From positions 1 through 26,402 of the forward strand of contig MCFL01000321.1 in the NCBI GenBank assembly GCA_002102555.1: 26,402 nt of DNA, given 5' to 3'. The notes below the pieces were generated by a model. It was given only the letters and a program-made list of their open reading frames with translations. It did no database searches and was not told the origin of the DNA. Below, one piece after another: positions 1 to 9,639 of the stretch. Position numbers and translations under genes: made by a program. This stretch comes from Catenaria anguillulae PL171. Taxonomy: Eukaryota; Blastocladiomycota; Blastocladiomycetes; Blastocladiales; Catenariaceae. The stretch's first letter is position 1; every line of letters starts with the position of its first letter.

Positions 1-704
1 TAGCGATCTCGTGTGGATCTTTATGTTCGGCGGATTAAGAGGAGGCGACAATGGGAATCGGCGCCCCGCCTTCTTGATCACGTGGATGATGGTTGCGGGC
101 GTCAACACGACAACAACTTGGACTTGGCCTGCGTCACTTGCGTCGTTTGGCACGGCTTTGATAATCAAGTTGAGATTGACATTTTCATGGGAACTTGGTC
201 TCGAGTTTCGACCCCTCGCAAACGGCAGTTGGGGATTTCTTCGCGACTTCACTTCGACAAAACCCTGGATTTAGCGTGACACAGAGAACTGCGTGAAGCG
301 ATATCCAGCAACAGACCGGTCAGTACAGCCAACATTATCAACTAATACACTTGCAACAAAGCCTTTCTGACCTGCAGTAGAGGTCGGCCGACTACATACT
401 TGAGCCTGCCTTGACGCGACCGCGACCGCGAGATGCGATCTCGTGTTGGGTTGAGGTAGAGATCCGTCCCACAGCGGCCTCCAGCGTCTCAAGTTAGTTG
501 TGGCTGCTGCAGATACTACGTCCCACATGTCATTTCTTGCATTCTGCACCACAGTTGGACCGTTAGCCTGTTAGCGGTATGCTAGGAAACGTTAAGGTAT
601 CCTGGCATCATATATACAACGACGACCCGTTCGAAATGGGAAGAGGTCATGTGATGAAAACCAGTTTCTCTCGCTCGCTTGTTGGCCATGGCGACGGTCG
701 AGCT

Positions 705-772
705 GGCGAATCGGCCTGGCAAACGATATGGAGAAAGTGCCTCGGCGAATCGGCCTGGCGAATCGTCCTGGC
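705..772. repeat. short imperfect direct repeats, 13-15 bp unit
   Basis: The unit GGCGAATCGGCCTGG occurs at 705-719 and again at 744-758. It is followed directly by a variant with GTCC in place of GGCC at 757-771. The last two copies form a 13-bp tandem pair. The repeat lies in non-coding DNA about 900 nt upstream of the transporter gene. Confidence 0.6.
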
Positions 773-1513
773 GACTGGCGTTTAGCGGGCGCGAAGACAC
801 GTTTCCCTTCATCACCGCCCCGTCACCCTGCCGAGGTTGGCCTGGCTCATCGGAAACCGCTGCCAGGTTGGCTTGTTGGCGGCCATTTGGATGATGGACT
901 CAGGCTGTCACTTCAGTTCGATGCTCGGCGCAACTCGGGTTGAAGGGTGACATAAATGATCGCCCCGTGAATAATTTTTTCTGTATTGCCATGGCGAGCT
1001 GTGCCTGTGCACGTTTTCGTGGCCCGACAGCTTGCCACCATCTATGCATGGTCATTGGCATGGGCAACGAGAGCCAAGCGATGGTCATGCCATACACCAC
1101 ATGCTGGCCCACATGGCTATCATCATGTGTCATCAGGCTCCAGAAGCATTTTTTTCAAGCTGTGTGGCGCTCTGGCCCCCATGAATGATCATATGCGAGT
1201 GTCACCTTCCGCGTCATGCATGCTGGCCATGGTGAGGACAAACACGTTTTCGAGCACACCACCACCGCGCTGCGTGTGGAATGAACACGCTGCCCAGCGT
1301 ATCGTGTCCACATGGCCGCTGCAGCATTGGACGCAGCGCCACCCTTGTCCGCGCCCTTCCCAGGCCACCGTCATCTGTAGGTTTGATTTGAAGCCAGAAA
1401 ACGTGCAGAGCCGACTCGGGAAGACGCGGCAGTCGCAGCACCCACGCTAGCCTTCACGTACACGAGCGTAGCATGACCTTCCCTCCTGAAAGAAGTCGCA
1501 AGGGGTCGCTCGT

Positions 1514-1519
1514 TATAAA
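1514..1519 (+). promoter_or_regulatory. putative TATA box of the MFS transporter gene
   Basis: The sequence TATAAA lies 172 nt upstream of the start codon at 1686. It is followed by a pyrimidine/CA-rich leader with no upstream ATG, which looks like a typical fungal 5' untranslated region. The assignment rests on motif and position only. Confidence 0.4.
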
Positions 1520-1685
1520 GACTCGACGACTCCCCCGCCATCCTTCCCCAACCTTTGGCTTGTCGTTCAAGCTCCTCACCACTACAAGCCTGTCCAAACA
1601 ACCACCACAATTACCTCGGCTCCCTTGGCTCCCATCATTTGACTAAGTTCCGAACACCTCTCCACTACCCCAAAAACAATTCATC

Positions 1686-3506
1686 ATGGGCATCTACGAC
1701 GGATTCAGCGCCATTGAGAAGCGCAATCTCACCATCTACATCATTGGTATCATGGTACGCTCGGAATTCTTTTTGCCCAACAGATCACTGTTTTCCCCAA
1801 GTCGACTCACCGCCGATTGCTCCGCGCGCCCTTTGCACAAACAGTTTTACAAGTTTGCCCTTGAGACCCTCAACGGCTGCATGTCGTGCTCGTACTCAGT
1901 CGTATCAAAGTGAACCCGGCCGTCGTGTGGAGTACCTTCCTCTCCATCAACTACGCCATGCAATCCATCGGCTCCCTTCTCGTTTCCCCGCTCATCAAGC
2001 GCTGGCCCACATCGCGTGTCCTATCCACGGCCATCTTCATCTTTGGTCTCGTTGTGCTTTCGGTCCCCGTCATGGATTTGTCGACCGGCGGGGTCGCTGA
2101 CACGATCGGCAAGGGCGAAAAGGACATGAAGTACGGCAACTGGTCCCCTACATTATCGGTTTCATCTTCCCCATGTGCGGCATCTTCCACGGCATTGTCG
2201 AATTGATTCGTCGCGTTATTCCGCGTGACATTGTCGGCGGTGATTCCATCAAGCTGAAGAAAATGGATTCGACCGTGCATATCCTTTACGAAGTTGCCGG
2301 CACCTCGGGAGCGTTGCTCTCCAAGTACTGGATCTCGTACTTTGGCTGGGCCTTGTCCTTGACCTTGATCCCTATCTCGTTCACCTTGGCCGCTCTCGTC
2401 TGGTCGCGCATCGAAAACGAAAAGGAGAAGGTTGCTGCTGCTGGCTACCAATCCCAGGGCTTTATTCACGAGACCGTTGCCATCTTCAAGTCCTTCTTCT
2501 ACTCGGTGTGGGTCGGCGCGAAGCTTGTGTGCATGAACCGCGCTTTGGTATGTCTCACACGATGCTTGATCACTTGCCCGTTTGCGTTACATTGATTGAC
2601 CTTGAATCCCCCCCTCGCGTTCTTCTCCTGTAGGTCTGGCTCATTCCAGCCTACACCATCCCTCTTGTGCTTCACCGCTACCTCGAGAACGTTCTCGCCT
2701 CGCAATACGCCAACTTGCCATTGGTAAGGGCTCGTACCAACAATTGCTCGTCGCCGGATCCAACTTTGGTGAGTTGCTCGGCGCTCTCTTTGTCTTGCTC
2801 TTTGCCACGTATGTCGTTGTGCTTGGTCTCCATCCGTCATTCAAGCTGGATCGCCACTAACTGCCATGTTTACTGCCATGTTTACTGCCACGTACAGCGC
2901 CGTCCCTAGTCCCATTCCTTGGTTGCGCCTCGATGCCATCACCTTGCTCATTGCCGCGTGGACCTTGCCCCTTGCCAACCCCTGGAAGGACAACCCCGAC
3001 GCATGGGTCTGGTTTTTGGCCGCTACCTTCATTCCCGTGTCGTTCGGATGGGCCGCTGGTGATGTCAGTCTTGTCGCATTCGCCAATCCAAGCTCTCCAA
3101 GATCGAGGACGACGAAGCCTCCGTTTCCCCGCTTGGATCGGTCATGTCGTTCCTTTACGTCGGGTACATTGTTATCTTCGCCATTGTCAACCCCTGGATT
3201 GCCGGTGTCCAAGACGATTTCATCCGCCCCCTCATCAAGCAGTATGGTGAAGCCAAGAAGTGGAAGATGTGGACTGGTCTTGCTCTCACCCGCGAAGCCA
3301 TGTGGTACACGTCGGGTCTGTTCCTTACCATCTCGGCCGGTATTATCTTGCTCGCCACTTTCATTCCCAAGGGCTCGTTCGCGCTCAACCCGGAAGTCAT
3401 TGACGACGACGAGGACGACCGCGCCATTGCGGGCCAGATTGCTCACGACAAGGCCTCCGAGACCGAGAAGGAGCGTCGTGAGATGATCAAGGAGTTGGCC
3501 GTCTAA
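1686..3506 (+). CDS. fungal MFS-type membrane transporter, frame interrupted
   Basis: A multi-pass transporter of the fungal major facilitator group, substrate unknown. Family motifs in order: FYKFALETLNG near the N-terminus; LLVSPLIKRWPT; GIVELIRRVIPRDIVGGD; VWLIPAYTIPLVLHRYLEN; LLVAGSNFGELLGA; VPSPIPWLRLDA; FIPVSFGWAAGDVSLVA; then an acidic/basic cytosolic tail ending in ELAV. Exons: 1686-1754, 1845-2547, 2634-2808, 2898-3506. Introns start GTACGC, GTATGT and GTATGT and end in CAG or TAG. The stop at 2858 lies inside intron 3, which has a CTAAC branch site. Four single-base gaps still break the frame near 1880, 2137, 2724 and 3085. The exons total 1556 nt, and four added bases give 1560, exactly 520 codons. 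The gene could be functional with assembly errors, or a recent pseudogene. The family call is firm; the substrate is not. Confidence 0.8.
2861..2896 (+). repeat. 12-bp tandem triplicate inside intron 3 of the MFS gene
   Basis: Two exact copies of CTGCCATGTTTA (2861-2872 and 2873-2884) are followed by a variant, CTGCCACGTACA (2885-2896). The array sits between the branch-like CTAAC at 2857-2861 and the acceptor CAG at 2895-2897, so it sets the distance between branch site and splice acceptor. Confidence 0.75.
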
Positions 3507-3978
3507 TCCCCGCTTGTGCAGCACTTTATTTTGTCTCATTATCATTTTTGTAAGTATCGGAGTGCCTTTCCTGTGTATTTGTCGAGTTATTGTTACCATC
3601 GTTTATAGAATTCACTTGGCTTTTTCTTTGCAATTTCCCTGTGCGATTGCTCCCTTGCGACTCTTTGTGTTGGTGAATGCAGTGGGCCGGCCGACGGGGA
3701 TGGAAGATATTTTACACGGCAAATGCCAGGTCAGAACTGCCCAGTATTCATACTTGCTTGCCTGCTTGGTCGGTGCGGTGGACTACATATGTACCCATTC
3801 GTTGGAATATGTATGAGACGGAACAATACCCGGATCACTCAACAATAATGTGGAGCAGGACACATTGTATTGACTCACACATTAAAGAGAGTCATCATAC
3901 ATGCTCAACACGAGCACAGTCAAATCTCATCCAGCACCAGACGGGTCACGACAGCGGCAAACCACCCATCCGACACAA
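3507..3978. other. 3' intergenic region between convergent genes
   Basis: The transporter gene on the + strand and the isomerase gene on the - strand both end here. The stretch is T-rich just after 3507 and holds no coding frame with recognisable motifs. It presumably contains both 3' untranslated regions. Confidence 0.6.
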
Positions 3979-4861
3979 TTACATCCTGGGCTTCATGAAC
4001 GCACGCACATCAATCTCCACGCGAATATCCAACGCTTGCACCACGTCCGGGTAACACGCAAGCTTGAGCTCGCTCACAATGCGGCCTGCACGCTTCACCT
4101 TGGGCGCACCCGTCATGGCAAGCTTGTGTGCCACTTCGGCTAGCTCCGACTCTGGCGCCACGTGGTCCACCAGTCCGGCCTGCAACGCCTCCTTGCCGCC
4201 ATACCGCTTGGCCGCGAACACGAGCGGGTGCAATGTGGACGCGGGAAGCTTGGCGCGGGCAATAGCGGCCATACCCGGATGGAGCGACGACGGTAGGTCG
4301 ATTTCGTTGAGGGAGAGCAGGCCCTTGTCGGAACGGAGGACACGGTAGTCGTGGCTGTTTCGGGATGCAAACACATGTGAAGTGAAGTGTACCGTGAGCG
4401 TTTTCGAACCTTACCATCATGAACGGCTGAGCTGGCACGTACCACAACGCAAAGAGCAAACCACCCGCAAAACAGTGCCCGTTGATGGACGCAACCGTGA
4501 TGCACGGGAACAGCAAAATCCGCCTCAGCAGCGCCAAGTACTGGTCCGAAATGAACCACGTATCACCCGACTCAAACAGCCACATCACATCGAGCCCGTT
4601 CGAGTAAAACTTTGGCGACGCCGACGTGGTCACAAGGGCGCACGCGCGTTGGCGGCTGCCCTTTTCCTTGGGGATCGCATAGTTCTCGACATGGTCGAGG
4701 GCGGCATTGAGGGCATCGACCATGGTCGTGTTGAAGCGGTTATCGGGAAGGCCGCCCATGACCAAGTGGAAGACATCCTCGCGCTGCGTCAGCGAGATGA
4801 GGGCAAGGCCAGACTCGGCGTCGGTCGGGCCAAAGGTGACGGTGTTGGGTTGAGTGGACAT
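3979..4861 (-). CDS. enoyl-CoA hydratase/isomerase family protein (ECI-like)
   Basis: A crotonase-fold enzyme resembling monofunctional enoyl-CoA delta isomerases, which move the double bond of unsaturated fatty acyl-CoA during beta-oxidation. There is one intron, 4355-4442 on the minus strand (donor GTACGT, acceptor CAG, phase 2). It joins GGLLFAL to CHDYRVLRSDKG and restores the family sequence. The spliced protein is 264 residues, close to the family's usual 240-280. Visible features are the substrate/oxyanion region NGLDVMWL, then INGHCFAGGLLFALCHDYR, and the likely catalytic Glu157 in SLNEIDLPSS. The tail is KPRM, which resembles a weak type 1 peroxisomal signal with Pro at -3; this is an inference. 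The start is the first ATG, giving MSTQPNTVTFGP. An unspliced reading would lose the second half of the fold. Confidence 0.87.
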
Positions 4862-5159
4862 GCTTGTTTGGATGCTCGAGGTGCCAGGGCGTGCATTCGT
4901 CCATTGATGTGGAGGAGGAAGGAGAGCGTTGACATTATTTATGGCCCCAGAGAGCGGCGTGAAAATTTCATTGTTTGTGAGACACAGCCGTTGAAAATCG
5001 TCCGTCCCTCTTGCCTTGGAGCTGTGACCTCATGAGTTGAGGAAAGCATTACGTTCCCATGTCAGTAGGGGGCGGAGGCGGCGGCAAGTTGTGAGGCGGG
5101 CTGAAGAGGATGCATGAATGCGGCAATGCGCTGCATTTGGGGACGAATTTGCCGTGTGC

Positions 5160-6471
5160 TCAGCTGGCGGTGGTTTCTCCGCTGGAACCGACTCCAATGT
5201 CGAGGCTGTGAGCTTGCCTGACGTCTGTGTCCCCGTCATTTTGGACTTCAAATGAGCGGCAAGGATCAGGACGGTGTTTTGGTATGGAGAGAATAGCAAA
5301 ATGAATGGTAAATGAAAGCACATGGAGCATGAGCAAGAAGGCCGCACGACAAAGCAAGATTCCCATCATGTACATAAGAGATGGGTCAGGTCCGCTTGAA
5401 TTCCACCAGAAAATGCAGTCGAACCAGTGCGCAACCGTCACAACATGAACCCTGTTCCTGCCACCACTCGATGCATCTGGCCAACCATGCGCATGATCTG
5501 CCCACGAGACCGTCCTGACCGTCTTCTTGAGCCTCAACCTTTTTGCCGGATCCTGCTCGTTCGACTTTACCCAAAACCAGTCCAACACATTCAAATGACC
5601 GCCTGCCGACGCAACTCCGACTGCCTTGTGCGAGTACTTGAAGTGCAGGCGCTCTCGCTTGGCAACATCATTGCGGCTCTTGGCATACGACCAATTGAGA
5701 ACCTTCAGTTGCCCCGCGCCCGCCGCAGCATCCAAGACACCCTCGGCATAGGCGAGCGGAAACAGGCCAACGTCGCGCATTCATTGGAAAACCTCGTCGT
5801 GACCATTCTTTGCGATTGCCTCCATCAATTTGTGCGAGATGCACGCGGGCACGACCCGTCCGTATCGGGCTGATTCTTGAAAATCGCATGCAAGTTGAGC
5901 AGCACGATTGCTTATTCTTTTGGATACTCGCCCGAGACGTGAACGAGTGGGGTAGTGAGAATCTTTTGGAAGGGGTGAGTACCCGACGCAACAGTGGCCA
6001 TGGTGGAGAGATCCTCCATGTACTTGGTATGTGTTTCCTTGTCGGTATCCTTGAGTCTGCTCATGGCAGATTGCTTGTGCGAGTGACCGGCGTGATCGTA
6101 GATTTTTTTGGCAGCGGCGAGTTGCTTGCACGCTGCCCTGTGAAGGTATTCGATTCGCTGGACCAGAATCGCTTCAAGGAGCTCAAGTGGAAGGTAAGGA
6201 GGCGGTCCCGTGTATGCCGAGTTTTGAGGAGGGTCAGATGGTACGCCAGAGTGTGTGTTCGCATTGGGTGGAGTGTTCCTTGCCTTTTTACGGCCGCGAC
6301 AGGCTTGGGTTTGGTGGGAGGAAGAACGGTTGATGAGGAAGTGACGGTGTTGGTCGTGGACCAATTGGCCAAGGACAGAGCCACCAGGAGCAGCTGCGCA
6401 GCCGTCGATTCGAAATTGACCATTGCGATGGGTTGTTGTGAGCCGATGTCTACGTTATATGGAATGTTCAT
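5160..6471 (-). CDS. ankyrin-like repeat protein, frame broken (possible pseudogene)
   Basis: The segment around 6240-6180 reads PPYLPLELLEAILVQRIEYL, an F-box-like N-terminal element. After it come degenerate ankyrin-like units, including KLMEAIAKNGHDEVFQ, GVLDAAAGAGQLKVLNW, KAVGVASAGGHLNVLDWFW and FWWNSSGPDPSL. Large families with this GHxxVLDWW-SG pattern are, to my knowledge, typical of Blastocladiomycota. The coding signal moves between frames near 6300, 5920 and 5480, and an in-frame TGA stands at 5781-5783 where Trp would fit. I found no intron pair of normal size and phase that removes all these breaks. The ATG at 6469-6471 gives a hydrophobic, possibly secretory N-terminus (AAQLLLVALSLA); an alternative start lies downstream near 6364. 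The 3' end is uncertain, with the last motif near 5390. Function unknown, probably protein binding. Confidence 0.5.
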
Positions 6472-6692
6472 CCTGTGTTGCCAAAGGCGCAGACGCTCAA
6501 GCGTTCATGCTTTGAAGAACGACATTGGTGTCCACGTCAGCGAATCACGCAGAGTCATGTGACCGTGAACGCACATTTCCTGACAGACACAAGCGACCCG
6601 AGACAATGCGGCGCCCATGTTGCCACACCGACAATGATGAGGCAGACACATGCAAGGGCAGGTAAAGCAGTCAATTCCAAGCAATTCACACC

Positions 6693-7465
6693 ATGCCCAA
6701 AGCGTCCCGTGTCAAATCGCGTGCACCGGCCGTGCCAATTGGCGTCGCAGCAAAGTCCGCCACGCCGTCTCCACTCGCAACGCCTTCTGGCTCACCACAG
6801 CGGCCACAAAAAGAGTCACCAGCGCACCCAACTGCCTCATCGGCACTTGCCGCATCAAATGACAAGGCATCCAAGAAGGAACGCAAGTTGGCGCGTCGAC
6901 AGGACTGGCTCAACAGTTTGTATTCCTTTTTTGCATCACTTGGGAAGTTGGGATCGCTGGCTGCTGTTGCGGCTCGATCCATCTCCATTCGATTGTCCAA
7001 TGTCTCACGTATGACGCTGGCTTCACGAACGTTACCACAGAACTCTCCACGGCATCATCTCGTGCATCTAGCTCAGCTCATGACGCTCGCGTTCGAGGCA
7101 AGCCCTTGCTGTCCCTGACAACCGACTGGAAGTCTGAGCTCAAGCAGCTCGGTTCAGCAGCCAGTGGTGCGACCGCACAACCGACTGGTGCTTCTGCGAA
7201 CGGCGCAGATGTGGACCAACCTGCCCAAAAACTGAAGCAGCAACCCGTCATCAAGTCCCGCAAGGCAAAGCAGAACCAACTGTACGCTCATCTTCCACTC
7301 AATGTGCCCCATCCAACCTTCCAATGCCAACTCAATCACCCCTGCATTCCCAGCAAATCTGAGGCGGCACGATTCCAAGCCGTTTTGAACCATGCTGCAT
7401 TCAAGGCTGATCCATTTGCCACGATCCAAACCCACTTGAAGCATACTTTGGGATCACAGCAGTGA
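6693..7465 (+). CDS. SLX9: ribosome biogenesis protein SLX9/FAM207A family
   Basis: A small basic nucleolar-type protein of the SLX9 family, which helps process and export the pre-40S ribosomal particle. Exons are 6693-7008 and 7077-7465. The 68-nt intron has donor GTATGA, acceptor CAG and matching phase 1, giving 234 residues. The N-terminus starts MPKASRVKSRAP and continues through a Ser/Pro/Ala-rich stretch into KASKKERKLARRQDWLNSL, matching the conserved basic 'KxxRHExxLxKI' region. The C-terminus carries ARFQAVLNHAAFKADPFATI followed by QTHLKHTL, the family signature (human: RFQELLASPAYRASPLVAIG). The gene is divergent from the ankyrin-like gene, with about 220 nt between starts. The family call is good at the C-terminus and weaker in the middle. 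Confidence 0.75.
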
Positions 7466-7820
7466 GGACCTGCACTCTCTCGCTCCATCATGTCTTTTTT
7501 AATCATACCCCGCATGTCCGTGCATTCCCTTGAATGCCCCTAAACATGACCACCAATCCATCTGTTCCATCAGTGATGATCTCTGCGGTTGCCTTTGGGC
7601 TCCGCGTCGCTCTCTACTGTGTCGACTCATCGAACGAGAGAAAGGTGTAATACCATTGAGTGATCTCCCGCAGCCTCTGGCCAGAAAGCGGCATGAGGGG
7701 AGGGGTGAGTGATGCCATACTGTGGCAATTCAACCGACACGATTCACGACGCGCTTCTCTGCTTTGGCGTTTGTTCTCTCCAAAGGGGATCACTCCTGCG
7801 AGACGACTTCTTTTGCCTCA
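7466..7820. other. intergenic region between SLX9 and citrate synthase
   Basis: This is 355 nt between two genes on the same strand. It must hold the SLX9 terminator and the citrate synthase promoter. I see no clear TATA box and no coding motif. Confidence 0.5.
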
Positions 7821-9639
7821 ATGTTCCTCAACAAACGATTCCATCTTCTCCTCTCTCTTCCAACGTTTGGTCCATGTAAGTGTTGATCAGCCAATAGTGG
7901 CCTTGTATGCATACTCCAGCGACAACTCCCCACTCGTCTATTCCAGCAACTATGGGTCTCCCCTCCAACTCCAACAAGTCCGGCGCCCCTAAGCCCGCTC
8001 CGGCCGCGGCTGGCAAGCCCGCCCAGCAACTCATCGTGACCGATCCGGCCACCAACATGACGTGGACCTTGCCCGCCCCAGCGCCCGCCTCGGGCATCGA
8101 GGCAGGACCCTCGCACTCGTCGTTTGTGGTGCTGCCATCGGCGGGCAATGCGCAATCGCTCACCATCCTCGACAACCGCACCAACCGGCTGTACACTGTG
8201 CCGCTGACCAAAGAGGGCGCAGTCAATGCCACGGCGTTTGCGCAAATCAAGTCGCCCACGGGCGAGGGCCTCCGCGTGTACGACTCTGGGTACATGAACA
8301 CGGCTGTATGTCGGTCCAAGATTTGCGAAATTGATGGCGACCGCGGAATCCTTCGGTACCGCGGGTTCCCGATTGAGGAATTGGCAGAAAAGTCGTCATT
8401 TTTGGAGGTGGCCTACTTGCTGGTCTATGGCGAGTTGCCGTCGGCCGACCAGTTCAAGTATTTCGAGCATGAAGTCATGCACCACACTTTTGTACGTTTG
8501 GCCGTTTGATGCCGCCGTGCCGCCAAGCTCACCGACCGGTCCGGCCCTGTTGCCATACAATGATCCACATCCACAGATCCACATGAAGCTGTCCGAGCTG
8601 CTCAAACAATTCAATTACGACGCTCATCCAATGGGCATGTTCATCGCTGCCATGTCTGCACTCTCCACGTTTGATCCGTCGGGCAACCCTGCCCTCGCGG
8701 GCAACGACATTTACATTAAAGACAAGGCCCTGCGTAACAAGCAAATCTTCCGCATCTTGGGCAAGGTGACCACGATTGCCGCCATGACGTACCGCCACCG
8801 CATCGGCCGTCCCTACAACAACCCGCGCTCCGACTTGTCGTACACGGAAAACTTTTTGGCCATGCTCGACACGCTCTCGGAACCCAACTATCGCCCCAAC
8901 CCGGTGTTGGCCAAGGCACTTGATGTCTTGTTCATCTTGCACGCCGACCACGAGCTCAACGCCTCGACGGCGGCCATGCGCCACCTTGGCTCGACACTCG
9001 TCGACCCATACTCTGCGGTCGCAGGGAGCTGCCGCCGCCCTGTACGGCCCGCTGCACGGCGGTGCCAACGAGGCCGTCGTGCGCATGCTGGAATCCATTG
9101 GCAAGCCCGAAAACGTTGCCGGGTTCTTGGACAAGGTCAAGCGCAAGGAAAAGAAACTCATGGGCTTTGGGCACCGCATCTACCGGTCGTATGACCCGCG
9201 CGCAACCATCATTCGCAAGGTCGCCTATGATGTGTTTGACGTGGTGGGCAAGGAGCCGCTGATCGAAGTGGCCAAAGAGCTTGAAAAGCAGGCACTGGCC
9301 GACGACTACTTTGCCAAGCGCAAGTTGTACCCGAACGTGGACTTTTGGTCCGGATTGATTTACAAGGCGTGTGGGTTCCCCACTGACTTCTACCCGGTGC
9401 TGTTTGCCATCCCGCGTGTGGCCGGGTGGCTCGCGCATTGGTCAGAGTCGTTGGATGATGCCGAGGCGAGGATTTGGCGCCCGCGCCAGTTGTATGTGGG
9501 CGAGGGACGCAGGAGTTATGTGCCCATGGAACATCGCACTCCTGACGCGAGCGTCCCCGTCACGATCAAGCATCCGTTCTCCAAGCGCAGTTCGGTCGCC
9601 ACGTGGGATGGGAAGGCCGCTCCGACGCCAAAGTTGTAG
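7821..9639 (+). CDS. citrate synthase, plant/protist (peroxisomal) type
   Basis: Condenses acetyl-CoA and oxaloacetate to citrate, for the TCA or glyoxylate cycle. The sequence matches the plant peroxisomal/Dictyostelium class rather than classical fungal mitochondrial CIT1. Landmarks: [51 protein letters not shown], catalytic His in [10 protein letters not shown], catalytic His in [25 protein letters not shown] and catalytic Asp in [12 protein letters not shown]. Exons: 7821-7875, 7947-8491, 8577-9639. Introns have donors GTAAGT and GTACGT and matched phases. Exon 1 ([19 protein letters not shown]) splices in frame; an alternative start is the ATG at 7952 (533 versus 553 residues). One extra base at 9024-9027 breaks the frame in the most conserved block, where [10 protein letters not shown] is expected. 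The protein ends TPKL, a possible weak PTS1. The first motif near the N-terminus is duplicated. Confidence 0.93.
7876..7946 (+). other. first intron of the citrate synthase gene
   Basis: A 71-nt intron with the strongest donor in the window (GTAAGT) and the acceptor TTCCAG. It separates a 55-nt first coding exon from the main body. If transcription starts inside it, or if it is retained, translation would begin at the ATG at 7952 and the N-terminal extension would be lost. This is an inference from frame and phase. Confidence 0.65.

Larger units (their letters stand above)
1..1685. other. intergenic region with no recognisable gene
   Basis: No frame on either strand in this stretch gives a protein I recognise. 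The longest open frames (up to about 150 codons) have no family motifs and overlap each other on both strands, as expected by chance in GC-rich DNA. The stretch holds a short imperfect 13-15 bp repeat near 705-772 and, at its right end, the promoter and 5' leader of the transporter gene. The left edge could hold the end of a gene that begins outside the window, but nothing supports that. Confidence 0.5.

Noticed and set aside
2850-2880. In-frame stop and frameshift in the MFS gene at 2858-2875
   Set aside because: They lie inside an 89-nt intron (2809-2897) with donor GTATGT, CTAAC branch site and CAG acceptor. Splicing joins LLFAT to AVPSPIPWLRLDA in phase.
4355-4414. A 60-nt intron in the isomerase gene using the donor GTAAGG at 4414
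   Set aside because: Its phase does not fit. The GTACGT donor at 4442 fits the phase and restores the family sequence FALCHDYR.
5781-5783. TGA reassigned to tryptophan
   Set aside because: All intact genes in the window (for example PEX12 and RPS9) use TGG for Trp and no internal TGA, so a single mutation or error is far simpler.
7009-7105. Frameshift in the SLX9 gene
   Set aside because: A 68-nt intron (7009-7076) with matching phase joins the two frames.
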